NCBI GenBank assembly: GCA_035689345.1
Contig: DASSLR010000034.1
Span: 1 to 9,060, forward strand
Length of the DNA: 9,060 nucleotides
Reading direction: 5' to 3'
Source: CF-118 sp035689345
GTDB lineage: Bacteria; Chloroflexota; Dormibacteria; Dormibacterales; Dormibacteraceae
The translations under genes were made by a program, and so were the position numbers. Positions 1 to 5,619 of the stretch are shown here, one piece after another. The notes under the pieces were generated by a model, which was not told the DNA's origin, searched no databases, and was given only the letters and a program-made list of their open reading frames with translations. Every line of letters starts with the position of its first letter. The stretch's first letter is position 1.

Positions 1-2
1 GA

Positions 3-506
3 ATGGGAGTGAGCGGTCTCAGTCTCACGGGTGCCTTTCCACCTCCTGCCGGTGGACTTGGTCAGTTCAGCCTGACGGTCCGGGTGCGCGATGCGTACGG
101 GGCCCAACAAACCGACACAGCCAACTGGTACGTGTTCAGCCACATCAACTTTGCCGTCTCTTCCGCCACCTGCAACGGCACGTATCTAACGGCATGCTCA
201 GTGCGCATTCCCTACGTCGGCGGAACACCTGGCGGCAGCCCGAAAGTCACCGTGACCAACATCAGTTGTGACCCGAGGTACTGCGCGCCTCCCGGAAACT
301 CGATTGCGAATCTCTCTCTGAGCGCATCTGGCGGAACGGTCACGTTCACGGAGCCGGCCCACTGCGGCTTCCTCGCAGGTTCCCCAGCCTGCGGCGGCGG
401 CTGGCTGGGGACCGTGACCATACAGCTAACCGACCAGAGCCCCTGCGGCCCCGGCAACTGCACGTCTGGGAAGTTGACCGTGGCCGTGTTCATCCAGGCA
501 GGCTAG
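3..506 (+). CDS. C-terminal part of a cysteine-rich Ig/cadherin-like exported protein (5' end outside window)
   Basis: The frame is open from the window edge to a TAG at 504-506. An ATG lies at 3-5, but with only two bases upstream no ribosome site can be judged, so the gene is probably cut at its 5' side. The first 45 residues (LSLTGAFPPPAGG, then FSLTVRVRDAYGAQQTDT) resemble the end of a putative-Ig/cadherin-like fold of bacterial surface proteins, in which a short loop is followed by a strand ending in T-V-x-V-x-D. The remainder is rich in Gly, Ser, Thr and Pro with no transmembrane segment or sorting motif. Eight cysteines fall in four close pairs (C-x7-C, C-x5-C, two near HCGF/PACGG, C-x4-C), which suits disulfides outside the cytoplasm. 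Third positions look less GC-rich than in downstream genes. Family assignment is tentative and the function is unknown. Confidence 0.55.
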   Translation: MGVSGLSLTGAFPPPAGGLGQFSLTVRVRDAYGAQQTDTANWYVFSHINFAVSSATCNGTYLTACSVRIPYVGGTPGGSPKVTVTNISCDPRYCAPPGNSIANLSLSASGGTVTFTEPAHCGFLAGSPACGGGWLGTVTIQLTDQSPCGPGNCTSGKLTVAVFIQAG

Positions 507-528
507 GCAGGCACCCCGCGCTTCAAAA

Positions 529-574
529 CACATAACGAACTCTTTATGTAGAATCACATAAAGCAAGCTTTATG
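529..574. promoter_or_regulatory. Probable ArsR-type operator: four alternating half-sites overlapping the repressor start codon
   Basis: Half-sites alternate in orientation: CATAAC (531-536), TTTATG (543-548), CATAAA (557-562), TTTATG (569-574). The best inverted repeat is CTTTATGT (542-549) with ACATAAAG (556-563), perfect over eight bases with a 6-bp spacer. A second pairs CATAAA (557-562) with TTTATG (569-574). CACATAA at 529 and 555 and CTTTATG at 542 and 568 both recur at 26 bp, so the whole unit is duplicated in tandem. The last half-site contains the ATG (572-574) of the ArsR gene. The stretch is about 30% GC in otherwise GC-rich DNA. ArsR dimers typically bind such AT-rich palindromes near their own promoters. 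Binding by this particular protein is inferred. Confidence 0.7.
549..554 (+). promoter_or_regulatory. Candidate -10 hexamer TAGAAT for the repressor/lipid operon
   Basis: TAGAAT matches TATAAT at five of six positions and lies between the two arms of the perfect inverted repeat, where a bound repressor would block polymerase. The best -35 at usable spacing is AAAACA (525-530, 18-bp gap), which matches TTGACA at only three positions. Transcription would start near 561, leaving a leader of only about 11 bases before the ATG at 572, with no Shine-Dalgarno sequence. Confidence 0.35.
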
Positions 575-904
575 TTTCTGCAGGGACAGCGCGACGAGCG
601 CCACGAGCTGACCGACCACTTCCTGGCCCTGGCCAACCCGACGCGGCTCCGCATCCTGGAGCGGCTGGGGACCGTCGGCGAGGAGAGCGTCAACGACCTC
701 GCCGGCCACCTGCGCATGAGCCAGCCGCGAATCTCCTGGCACCTGCGCATGCTGCGCGTGGGCGGGGTGGTCCGTACGCGCAGGGACGGACGGCAGGTGT
801 ATTGCTCGCTGGACGTAGACAACATCGGGCGCGAGCGCGCGCGCCTGGACGAACTGATCGGGATCAAGAACCAAATGAAAGTCCGCAAGGAGGTTGGGGC
901 ATGA
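572..904 (+). CDS. ArsR-family winged-helix transcriptional repressor
   Basis: This 110-residue protein has the ArsR/SmtB fold: FLALANPTRLRILERL (17-32) is the signature first helix, residues 39-65 (VNDLAGHLRMSQPRISWHLRML) form the helix-turn-helix, and RTRRDGRQVYCSL (68-80) is the beta wing. The length is normal for the family. The classic alpha-3 metal site (CxC within ELCVCDL) is absent and the only cysteine is C78 in the wing, so metal sensing by that route is unlikely. ATG 572 is the only start available, because a TAA lies in frame at 533-535. It has no clear Shine-Dalgarno and is inside the last operator half-site. The stop overlaps the ino1 start (ATGA, 901-904), which indicates co-transcription and translational coupling. 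It probably represses itself and the inositol-lipid operon. The inducer is unknown. Confidence 0.88.
   Translation: MFLQGQRDERHELTDHFLALANPTRLRILERLGTVGEESVNDLAGHLRMSQPRISWHLRMLRVGGVVRTRRDGRQVYCSLDVDNIGRERARLDELIGIKNQMKVRKEVGA
887..893 (+). promoter_or_regulatory. Shine-Dalgarno AAGGAGG that fixes the ino1 start
   Basis: AAGGAGG ends seven bases before ATG 901 and lies inside the end of the ArsR gene. It selects 901 over the longer open frame that extends upstream through the repressor gene. Confidence 0.85.
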
Positions 905-2076
905 CTCAAAACGGCCGGTCGAAGAACGGCCATCGGAACGGCAAGGTACGGGTGGCCATCGTCGGGGTGGGCAACTGCGCGTCCTCGTTCGTGCAGGGCG
1001 TGCACTACTACCGCGACGCCTCCGCCAAAGACTTCGTTCCGGGCCTGATGCACGTGAATCTCGGCGGCTACCACGTGCGCGACATCGAATTCGTGGCCGC
1101 ATTCGACATCGACAAGAACAAGGTGGGCAAGGACCTCTCCGAGGCGATCTTTACGACGCCGAACAACACGGTGAAGTTCTGCGACGTGCCGAAGCTCGGC
1201 ATCAAGGTCGAGCGCGGCATGACGCACGACGGCATCGGCAAGTACGTCGCCGACCTCGTCGAGAAAGCCCCCGGTCCGACGGCGGACGTCGTCGGCATCC
1301 TCAAGAAGTCGCAGGCCGACGTGCTCGTCAGCTACCTGCCGGTCGGCTCCGAAGAGGCGACCAAGTGGTACGTCGAGCAGGCGCTGCAGGCCGGCGTCGC
1401 CTTCGTGAACTGCATCCCCGTCTTCATCGCGCGCGAGCCTTACTGGCAGAAGCGATTCGAAGAGAAGAAGCTGCCCATCATCGGCGACGACATCAAGTCG
1501 CAGGTGGGTGCGACCATCGTGCACCGCGTGCTGACCAGGCTGTTCCGCGACCGCGGCGTCAAGCTCGAGCGCACGTACCAGCTCAACTTCGGCGGCAACA
1601 CCGACTTCCTGAACATGCTCGAGCGCGACCGCCTGATGTCCAAGAAGATCAGCAAGACGCGTTCGGTGACGTCGCAGCTCGACTACGACATCGGCAAGGA
1701 CAACGTGCACATTGGACCCTCCGACTACGTGCCCTGGCTCCACGACCGCAAGTGGGCCTTCATCCGGCTCGAGGGCCGCAGCTTCGGCGACGTGCCCCTC
1801 AACGTCGAGCTCAAGCTCGAGGTGCACGACTCGCCCAACTCCGCGGGCATCGTCATCGACGCCGTGCGCTGCTGCAAGCTGGCGCTCGACCGCGGCATCG
1901 GCGGTGCGCTCGAAAGCCCCAGCTCGTACTTCATGAAGTCGCCCCCGGTGCAGTACAGCGACGCCGAGGCGCGAAGCCTCGTGGAGGAGTTCATCGATGG
2001 TGGCAAAGCCACCGAGAACGGCCGTGTCCGCCGCACCGTCAAGAGCAAGCCGGCGGCCACAGCTGCTCGCCGCTAG
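901..2076 (+). CDS. ino1: Inositol-3-phosphate synthase (myo-inositol-1-phosphate synthase), mycobacterial type
   Basis: The enzyme cyclises D-glucose 6-phosphate to 1D-myo-inositol 3-phosphate with NAD (EC 5.5.1.4), the committed step to inositol lipids; it is cytoplasmic. The 391 residues follow M. tuberculosis Ino1 closely from memory: VRVAIVGVGNCASS (17-29) is the Rossmann nucleotide loop, GDDIKSQVGAT (195-205) and GGNTDFLNMLER (231-242) are family motifs, followed by KKISKT (248-253), LEGRSFGDVPLN (290-301) and MKSPP (345-349). Start 901 is supported by a strong Shine-Dalgarno and overlaps arsR by four bases. The first 14 residues (three N-G pairs, basic) and the last 25 or so (basic, Ala/Lys/Arg) extend beyond the conserved core. 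The C-terminal tail is the part that overlaps the next gene. It should supply inositol phosphate to the phosphatidyltransferase at the end of this operon. Confidence 0.95.
   Translation: MTQNGRSKNGHRNGKVRVAIVGVGNCASSFVQGVHYYRDASAKDFVPGLMHVNLGGYHVRDIEFVAAFDIDKNKVGKDLSEAIFTTPNNTVKFCDVPKLGIKVERGMTHDGIGKYVADLVEKAPGPTADVVGILKKSQADVLVSYLPVGSEEATKWYVEQALQAGVAFVNCIPVFIAREPYWQKRFEEKKLPIIGDDIKSQVGATIVHRVLTRLFRDRGVKLERTYQLNFGGNTDFLNMLERDRLMSKKISKTRSVTSQLDYDIGKDNVHIGPSDYVPWLHDRKWAFIRLEGRSFGDVPLNVELKLEVHDSPNSAGIVIDAVRCCKLALDRGIGGALESPSSYFMKSPPVQYSDAEARSLVEEFIDGGKATENGRVRRTVKSKPAATAARR
1983..1989 (+). promoter_or_regulatory. Shine-Dalgarno GGAGGAG inside ino1 for the first acyltransferase
   Basis: GGAGGAG ends seven bases before ATG 1997. 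This near-ideal site supports the long 80-base overlap with ino1 over a later start such as GTG 2024. Confidence 0.75.
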
Positions 2077-2905
2077 CTACAACGCGGGCGCGCGGATACT
2101 GCGGGCCGTACCGGCCGGGCTGCGCCATGCCGCCTCGACGCCGGGCGGCGCCGCGTGGTTCTGGCTCAGCCGCGCCCAGAGACGTGCCGCGCTCGAGAAC
2201 TACGGCGCGGTTCTCGACCTGCCCGCGCAACATCCCGACGTCGCGAGAGTCGCGCGCCGTGCCTTCCAGAACTACGGTCGCATGCTCATGGACTTCGTAC
2301 TGCTGGGCGGGCTCACCAAGAGAGAGGTGCTGGAGCGCGTGGTGGTGGATGGGCAGGACAACCTGGATGCCGCCCTCGAGCACGGCCGGGGGGTCGTGCT
2401 GGCGCTACCCCACATGGGCTCCTGGGACATGGCGGCCGCATATGGCGCTGCCAGTGGCTACCCGATGATCGCGGTCGCCGAGCGTTTCCCCCGCCCGCTG
2501 GACCAGGCCATCATCGACAACCGCCGCCGTTTTGGCCTGGACGTGATCGCGCTCGGACGCTCGGCGGTCCGCGAGGTCCGGGAGGCGCTGGCGGCAAACA
2601 AGGTGGTCGCCCTGGTCTGCGATCTCCAGCAGGGGCCGGGCGTGGAAGTCACCTTTTTTGGGCGCCGCGCGGTGGTGCCGTCCGGTCCCGCGGCGTTTTC
2701 GCTGAAATCAGGTGCCCCGATGCTCCTCGTGCACTCCTATGCGAGCGGCCCAGGCCGCTATCGCGTAGTGGCCGAGCCGGGGCCTGAATGGGCCGGCGGC
2801 GAAACGAGTCAAAGCGCGATGCAGGCCATCATCAAGCGCTTCGAGACATACATAAGGAAGCGACCCGATCAGTGGTACGCGTTCAGGCCCATGTTCAAGT
2901 CCTGA
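1997..2905 (+). CDS. LpxL/HtrB-family lipid acyltransferase, PatA-like (first of tandem pair)
   Basis: The family transfers acyl chains to lipid A precursors in Gram-negatives or, as PatA (Rv2611c), to the mannose of phosphatidylinositol mannosides. The 302 residues carry the HX4D catalytic motif in LPHMGSWD (H139, D144), a second acidic motif CDLQQG (D209), an FFGRRAVVPSGPAAF segment (220-234) typical of the acceptor/acyl pocket, and a C-terminal RPDQWYAFRP (289-298) like the family's closing motif. The N-terminus (1-30) is basic and Ala-rich, followed by an amphipathic stretch suited to membrane association rather than a clear transmembrane helix. The start rests on the strong Shine-Dalgarno at 1983-1989 and gives an 80-base overlap with ino1. 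Linkage with ino1, a PimA-like enzyme and a PIP synthase points to acylation of an inositol lipid. The exact acceptor is not known. Confidence 0.85.
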   Translation: MVAKPPRTAVSAAPSRASRRPQLLAASYNAGARILRAVPAGLRHAASTPGGAAWFWLSRAQRRAALENYGAVLDLPAQHPDVARVARRAFQNYGRMLMDFVLLGGLTKREVLERVVVDGQDNLDAALEHGRGVVLALPHMGSWDMAAAYGAASGYPMIAVAERFPRPLDQAIIDNRRRFGLDVIALGRSAVREVREALAANKVVALVCDLQQGPGVEVTFFGRRAVVPSGPAAFSLKSGAPMLLVHSYASGPGRYRVVAEPGPEWAGGETSQSAMQAIIKRFETYIRKRPDQWYAFRPMFKS

Positions 2906-2908
2906 GGG

Positions 2909-3781
2909 ATGGGCGAATGGAAATGGCGCGGATTCAAGCTTGTCCAGTCGATCGTCGAGCGCCTGCCTCGGTCATGGGCGTACGCGCTGGCGGTGATCGC
3001 GGCGCGCGTCGCCTGGTGGTTCTCCCCGCTCGCAAGGCCACGCCTCGAATACAACCTGAAGATCGTCTGCCCGGATGCGAGCCCGGAAGAGATCCGGCGG
3101 ATCTCCTGGCTCAACTTCCGCAACCATTCCAAGGCCTACGCCGACCTGATGATGCTGCCACGGATGCGAGTGGCGGAGATGCGGCCGCTCCTCCACGTGA
3201 CTGGCTGGGAACACCTGGAGCAGGCGCGTGCCCTGAAAAAAGGAATCATGGTCGTGACCTGCCACATGGGCTCCATCGAGGTGACGGGGGCGATATGGTC
3301 GGCGACCCTCGCCCCGGTCTCCTTCTTCGCCGAGGAGCTGGAGCCGCGCTCTCTGTTCGAGTGGTATCGCGACACGCGCGCCCGGCTCGGCATCAGCGTT
3401 TTGCCGCTGGACCTCTCCGGACTGCGCAAGGTGACGCAGGCGCTGCGCGACGACGAGATGGTCATCACCGCGGTCGACCGCGACATCACGGGCACCGGCC
3501 GGATGATGCCCTTCTTTGGACGCATGGCGCCGATCCCGACTGGACCGACCGCCCTGGCGTTGCGCATGGGTTCTCCGCTCTTGCCGGTGTGTGGCTACCG
3601 CACGCCCGACGACACCTACGTCATCGATGCGTTTCCGCCGATCATCGCGGAACCCACGGGCGACGAAGCCGGCGACGTCCTTCGCGTCACGCAGGACTTG
3701 CTGCGGGTGATCGAGGACATGATCCGCGCCCGCCCGGAGCAGTGGCACGTCCCACACAGGATCTGGGAGGGCGGCCCATGA
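2909..3781 (+). CDS. LpxL/HtrB-family lipid acyltransferase, PatA-like (second of tandem pair)
   Basis: This 290-residue protein is a divergent paralogue of its neighbour. The catalytic motif is HX4E rather than HX4D (CHMGSIE, H119 and E124), followed by AVDRDITGTG (188-197), PFFGRMAPIPTGPTALA (201-217) and RPEQWH (275-280). Residues 20-50 contain a hydrophobic stretch (YALAVIAARVAWWF) followed by PLARPRLEYNLKIV, a typical start for this family. ATG 2909 follows the previous stop by three bases in the same frame, and its Shine-Dalgarno is poor (GAGG only one base away), so translation is probably coupled. The pair could divide two acylations, for example mannose O-6 and inositol O-3 as in Ac2PIM of mycobacteria, but which enzyme does which is inference. 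The TGA overlaps an ATG at 3778 that opens a 15-codon frame. Confidence 0.84.
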   Translation: MGEWKWRGFKLVQSIVERLPRSWAYALAVIAARVAWWFSPLARPRLEYNLKIVCPDASPEEIRRISWLNFRNHSKAYADLMMLPRMRVAEMRPLLHVTGWEHLEQARALKKGIMVVTCHMGSIEVTGAIWSATLAPVSFFAEELEPRSLFEWYRDTRARLGISVLPLDLSGLRKVTQALRDDEMVITAVDRDITGTGRMMPFFGRMAPIPTGPTALALRMGSPLLPVCGYRTPDDTYVIDAFPPIIAEPTGDEAGDVLRVTQDLLRVIEDMIRARPEQWHVPHRIWEGGP

Positions 3782-3825
3782 ATCCATCTCCGGCATCGCG
3801 GGAGAGGGTCAGGGTGAGGGCATGA
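3778..3825 (+). other. 15-codon frame bridging the acyltransferase and glycosyltransferase genes
   Basis: An ATG (3778-3780) overlaps the acyltransferase stop as ATGA. The frame reads MNPSPASRERVRVRA and stops with TGA 3823-3825, which again overlaps the next start as ATGA (3822-3825). The sequence is the translation of a REP-like repeat and is unlikely to be a functional peptide, but it could carry ribosomes from one gene to the next. Confidence 0.4.
3784..3820. repeat. REP-like intergenic palindromic repeat
   Basis: The only sizeable gap in the operon (40 bases) holds TCTCC (3787-3791) and GGAGA (3801-3805), which pair around a nine-base loop, followed by AGGGTCAGGGTGAGGG. This resembles the dispersed element whose other strand begins CCCTCACCCTGACCCTCTCCC, common between genes in many GC-rich genomes and recognisable by spurious peptides such as NPSPAS-R-E-R and HPDPLP. 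No second copy is visible in this window, so its status as a genomic repeat rests on that resemblance. Confidence 0.6.
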
Positions 3826-4976
3826 AGGTAGGGCTCGTCTCCCCATACGACTTCGCCTCTCCCGGCGGTGTTACCGACCACGTCCGCTATCTCGCCAAGG
3901 AACTGCGCAACCTGGGTCACCAGACGCAGATCTTCGCGCCCTCGAGCCGCGCCCAGGCGGATTCCGACGGTGCGGTCTTCCACCGCATCGGCACCCCGAT
4001 CGCCATCCCGGTCAACGACTCGGTGGCGCGCATCACGTTGAGCTTCCACCTGGCCAACCAGGTCTCGGCCATCGTCGCGCGCGAGAGGTTCGACGTCCTG
4101 CACTTCCACGAGCCGCTGATGCCGGCGCTGCCGATGACGCTGCTGCGCCTGTCGCGTACGGCCAACGTCGGCACCTTCCACGCCTTCGCGAAATCCAACG
4201 TCGGCTACTACTACGGCCGGCCGCTGCTGAGGCCTTATCTCGACCGCCTGCATCGCGGCATCGCGGTCAGCGAGCCCGCCCGCGCCTTTTTCAGCCGCTA
4301 CTTCCCCGGCTTTCCCCTGCGCATCATCCCGAACGGCATCGACACGTCGGTGTACAGGCCGGGGCTGTCGCCCATCCGCCACCTGCGCGACGACCGCGTG
4401 AACATCCTTTTCGTCGGCCGCCTCGAGAAGCGCAAAGGTCTCGGCGACCTCCTGCGCGCTTATGAGTTCATGAGGGCGCGCGTCGGCAACGCGCGTCTCA
4501 TCGTCGTCGGCGATGGACCTCTGCGCGCGAGCGCGGAGTCGTTCATCTCGCGACACCGGCTGCCGGACGTGGTCATGGCCGGCTTCGTGCCGGACACTGT
4601 GCTGCCCCGCTACTACGACAGCGCCGACGTCTTCTGCGCGCCCGCGACAGGGCGCGAGAGCTTCGGCATCGTGCTCCTCGAGGCGATGGCTTGCGGCCTG
4701 CCGGTGGTCGCCACCGAGGTGCCCGGGTACATGTCCGTGCTCGAGCCCGGCACGGACAGCATGACCGTGCGTCCCAAGAGCTGGAAGGAGCTGGGCGCGG
4801 CGCTGGTGATCATCGCCCGTGACGCGGAGCTTCGCCGGCGCCTCGGCGCCGCCGGACACCAGAAGGCCCAGCGCTACTCGTGGGCGTCGGTGGCGTCGCA
4901 GGTGATCGAGGTTTACGCGGAAGCGCGCGAGGCCGCGCGTGGACTGGTGGAGAGCGATGTTCACGACGCGGTTTGA
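3822..4976 (+). CDS. pimA: GT4-family glycosyltransferase, PimA-like (phosphatidylinositol mannosyltransferase candidate)
   Basis: PimA (Rv2610c) transfers mannose from GDP-mannose to the 2-position of inositol in phosphatidylinositol at the inner face of the membrane. The 384 residues show a GT-B, GT4 layout: an N-terminal SPYDFASPGGVTDHV (7-21) with the Gly-Gly loop (G15, G16), HFHEP (94-98), GTFHAF (117-122; H120 corresponds to the PimA catalytic-site histidine), then FVGRLEKRKG (197-206; R200 and K205 for donor phosphates) and the E-x7-E motif ESFGIVLLE (279-287). PimA has about the same length and the same motif order. ATG 3822 has AGGG (3811-3814) seven bases upstream and lies just behind the REP-like repeat. 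Its end overlaps the next gene by 20 bases. The sugar donor cannot be read from the sequence, so another PI glycosyltransferase remains possible. Confidence 0.82.
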   Translation: MKVGLVSPYDFASPGGVTDHVRYLAKELRNLGHQTQIFAPSSRAQADSDGAVFHRIGTPIAIPVNDSVARITLSFHLANQVSAIVARERFDVLHFHEPLMPALPMTLLRLSRTANVGTFHAFAKSNVGYYYGRPLLRPYLDRLHRGIAVSEPARAFFSRYFPGFPLRIIPNGIDTSVYRPGLSPIRHLRDDRVNILFVGRLEKRKGLGDLLRAYEFMRARVGNARLIVVGDGPLRASAESFISRHRLPDVVMAGFVPDTVLPRYYDSADVFCAPATGRESFGIVLLEAMACGLPVVATEVPGYMSVLEPGTDSMTVRPKSWKELGAALVIIARDAELRRRLGAAGHQKAQRYSWASVASQVIEVYAEAREAARGLVESDVHDAV

Positions 4977-5619
4977 AGCCTGGGTGCGGCGACACGCCGA
5001 GCGGCTCATGTCGACACTGAGCCGGTTGCCGGTGACCCCGAATCAGATCACGGTCATCGGCACCACGCTCACATTCGTCGCCGCGCTGCTGGCCGCGTTT
5101 GGGCAGCTGCTGCCCGCGGGAATCGTGCTCGCGTTCGCCGGCACCTTCGACATCCTCGACGGCGCCCTGGCCCGGTCCACGCATCGGGCCTACCCGTACG
5201 GCGCGTTTCTAGACTCCACCCTCGACCGCTACTCGGAGGGCGCGATGTACCTGGGCCTGGCCGCTTACTTCGCGGGCACGGGCAGCGGCCCGCTGCAGCG
5301 GTGGCTGATCCTGGCGACGGTCGCGGCGCTCGGCGGATCGTTCCTCGTCAGCTACGTGCGCGCCCGCGCGCAGAGCCTCGGCTTCACGTGCGAGACCGGG
5401 ATCTTTGCCCGGCCGGAGCGCGTGGTCGTGACGGTCGTGGGCCTCGTCCTCGGCGGGGTCGTGCTGTACGCCGTCGTCTTCCTCCTCGCCGTGCTGACCA
5501 ACCTCACCGCCTTGCAGCGGATCCGGGAGGTGTGGCTGCAGGGCCGCGCGCAGAGGCTGCAGCGCCAGCGCGAGGCCGCCGCCCGCGCTACAGCGGCATC
5601 CGCCCCACGACTGCCATGA
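4957..5619 (+). CDS. pgsA1: Phosphatidylinositol-phosphate synthase (CDP-alcohol phosphatidyltransferase, PgsA1-like)
   Basis: The family joins CDP-diacylglycerol and inositol 3-phosphate to give phosphatidylinositol phosphate and CMP in the membrane. The 220 residues contain the intact signature DxxDGxxARx8GxxxDxxxD at 65-90 (D65, D68, G69, A72, R73, G82, D86, D90). Conserved basic blocks SYVRARA (R135, R137) and FARPERVVV (R152, R155) match the mycobacterial enzyme and are likely to contact the inositol phosphate. Hydrophobic segments lie near 32-64, 95-107, 115-134 and 155-181, as expected for a six-helix membrane enzyme. The last 30 residues are a basic, Gln/Ala/Arg-rich cytoplasmic tail. 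ATG 4957 (GGAG at 4949-4952) gives a 20-base overlap with the GT gene; GTG 4939 is an alternative adding six residues. The 3' end overlaps the convergent reductase by 32 bases. Its partner in the same operon is Ino1, which makes its substrate. Confidence 0.92.
   Translation: MFTTRFEAWVRRHAERLMSTLSRLPVTPNQITVIGTTLTFVAALLAAFGQLLPAGIVLAFAGTFDILDGALARSTHRAYPYGAFLDSTLDRYSEGAMYLGLAAYFAGTGSGPLQRWLILATVAALGGSFLVSYVRARAQSLGFTCETGIFARPERVVVTVVGLVLGGVVLYAVVFLLAVLTNLTALQRIREVWLQGRAQRLQRQREAAARATAASAPRLP

Noticed and set aside
496..512. Direct repeat AGGCAGGC at 496 and 505
   Set aside because: It is two short copies only, spanning a stop codon, and likely chance in GC-rich DNA.
507..541. Terminator after the first gene
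   Set aside because: No stable hairpin followed by a T-run is visible in the gap.
544..1827. Long antisense open frame (427 codons) opposite arsR and ino1
   Set aside because: It is the GC-rich mirror of two recognisable genes, has a low-complexity Asp/Val/Arg/His composition and no family motif.
894..2468. Long plus-strand frame (524 codons) shifted against ino1 and the first acyltransferase
   Set aside because: It is an Arg-rich frame-shift shadow. The ino1 and acyltransferase frames carry clear motifs and ribosome sites.
4939..4956. GTG start for the PIP synthase six codons earlier
   Set aside because: It is possible, but ATG 4957 has a Shine-Dalgarno-like GGAG and fits the family N-terminus, so the shorter form is preferred.
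3687..5009. Antisense frame of 440 codons opposite the GT4 gene
   Set aside because: It has Arg/Asp/Ala-rich composition without motifs, while the sense strand encodes a complete GT4 enzyme. The peptide HALTLTLSR in it is the known artefact of REP-like repeats.
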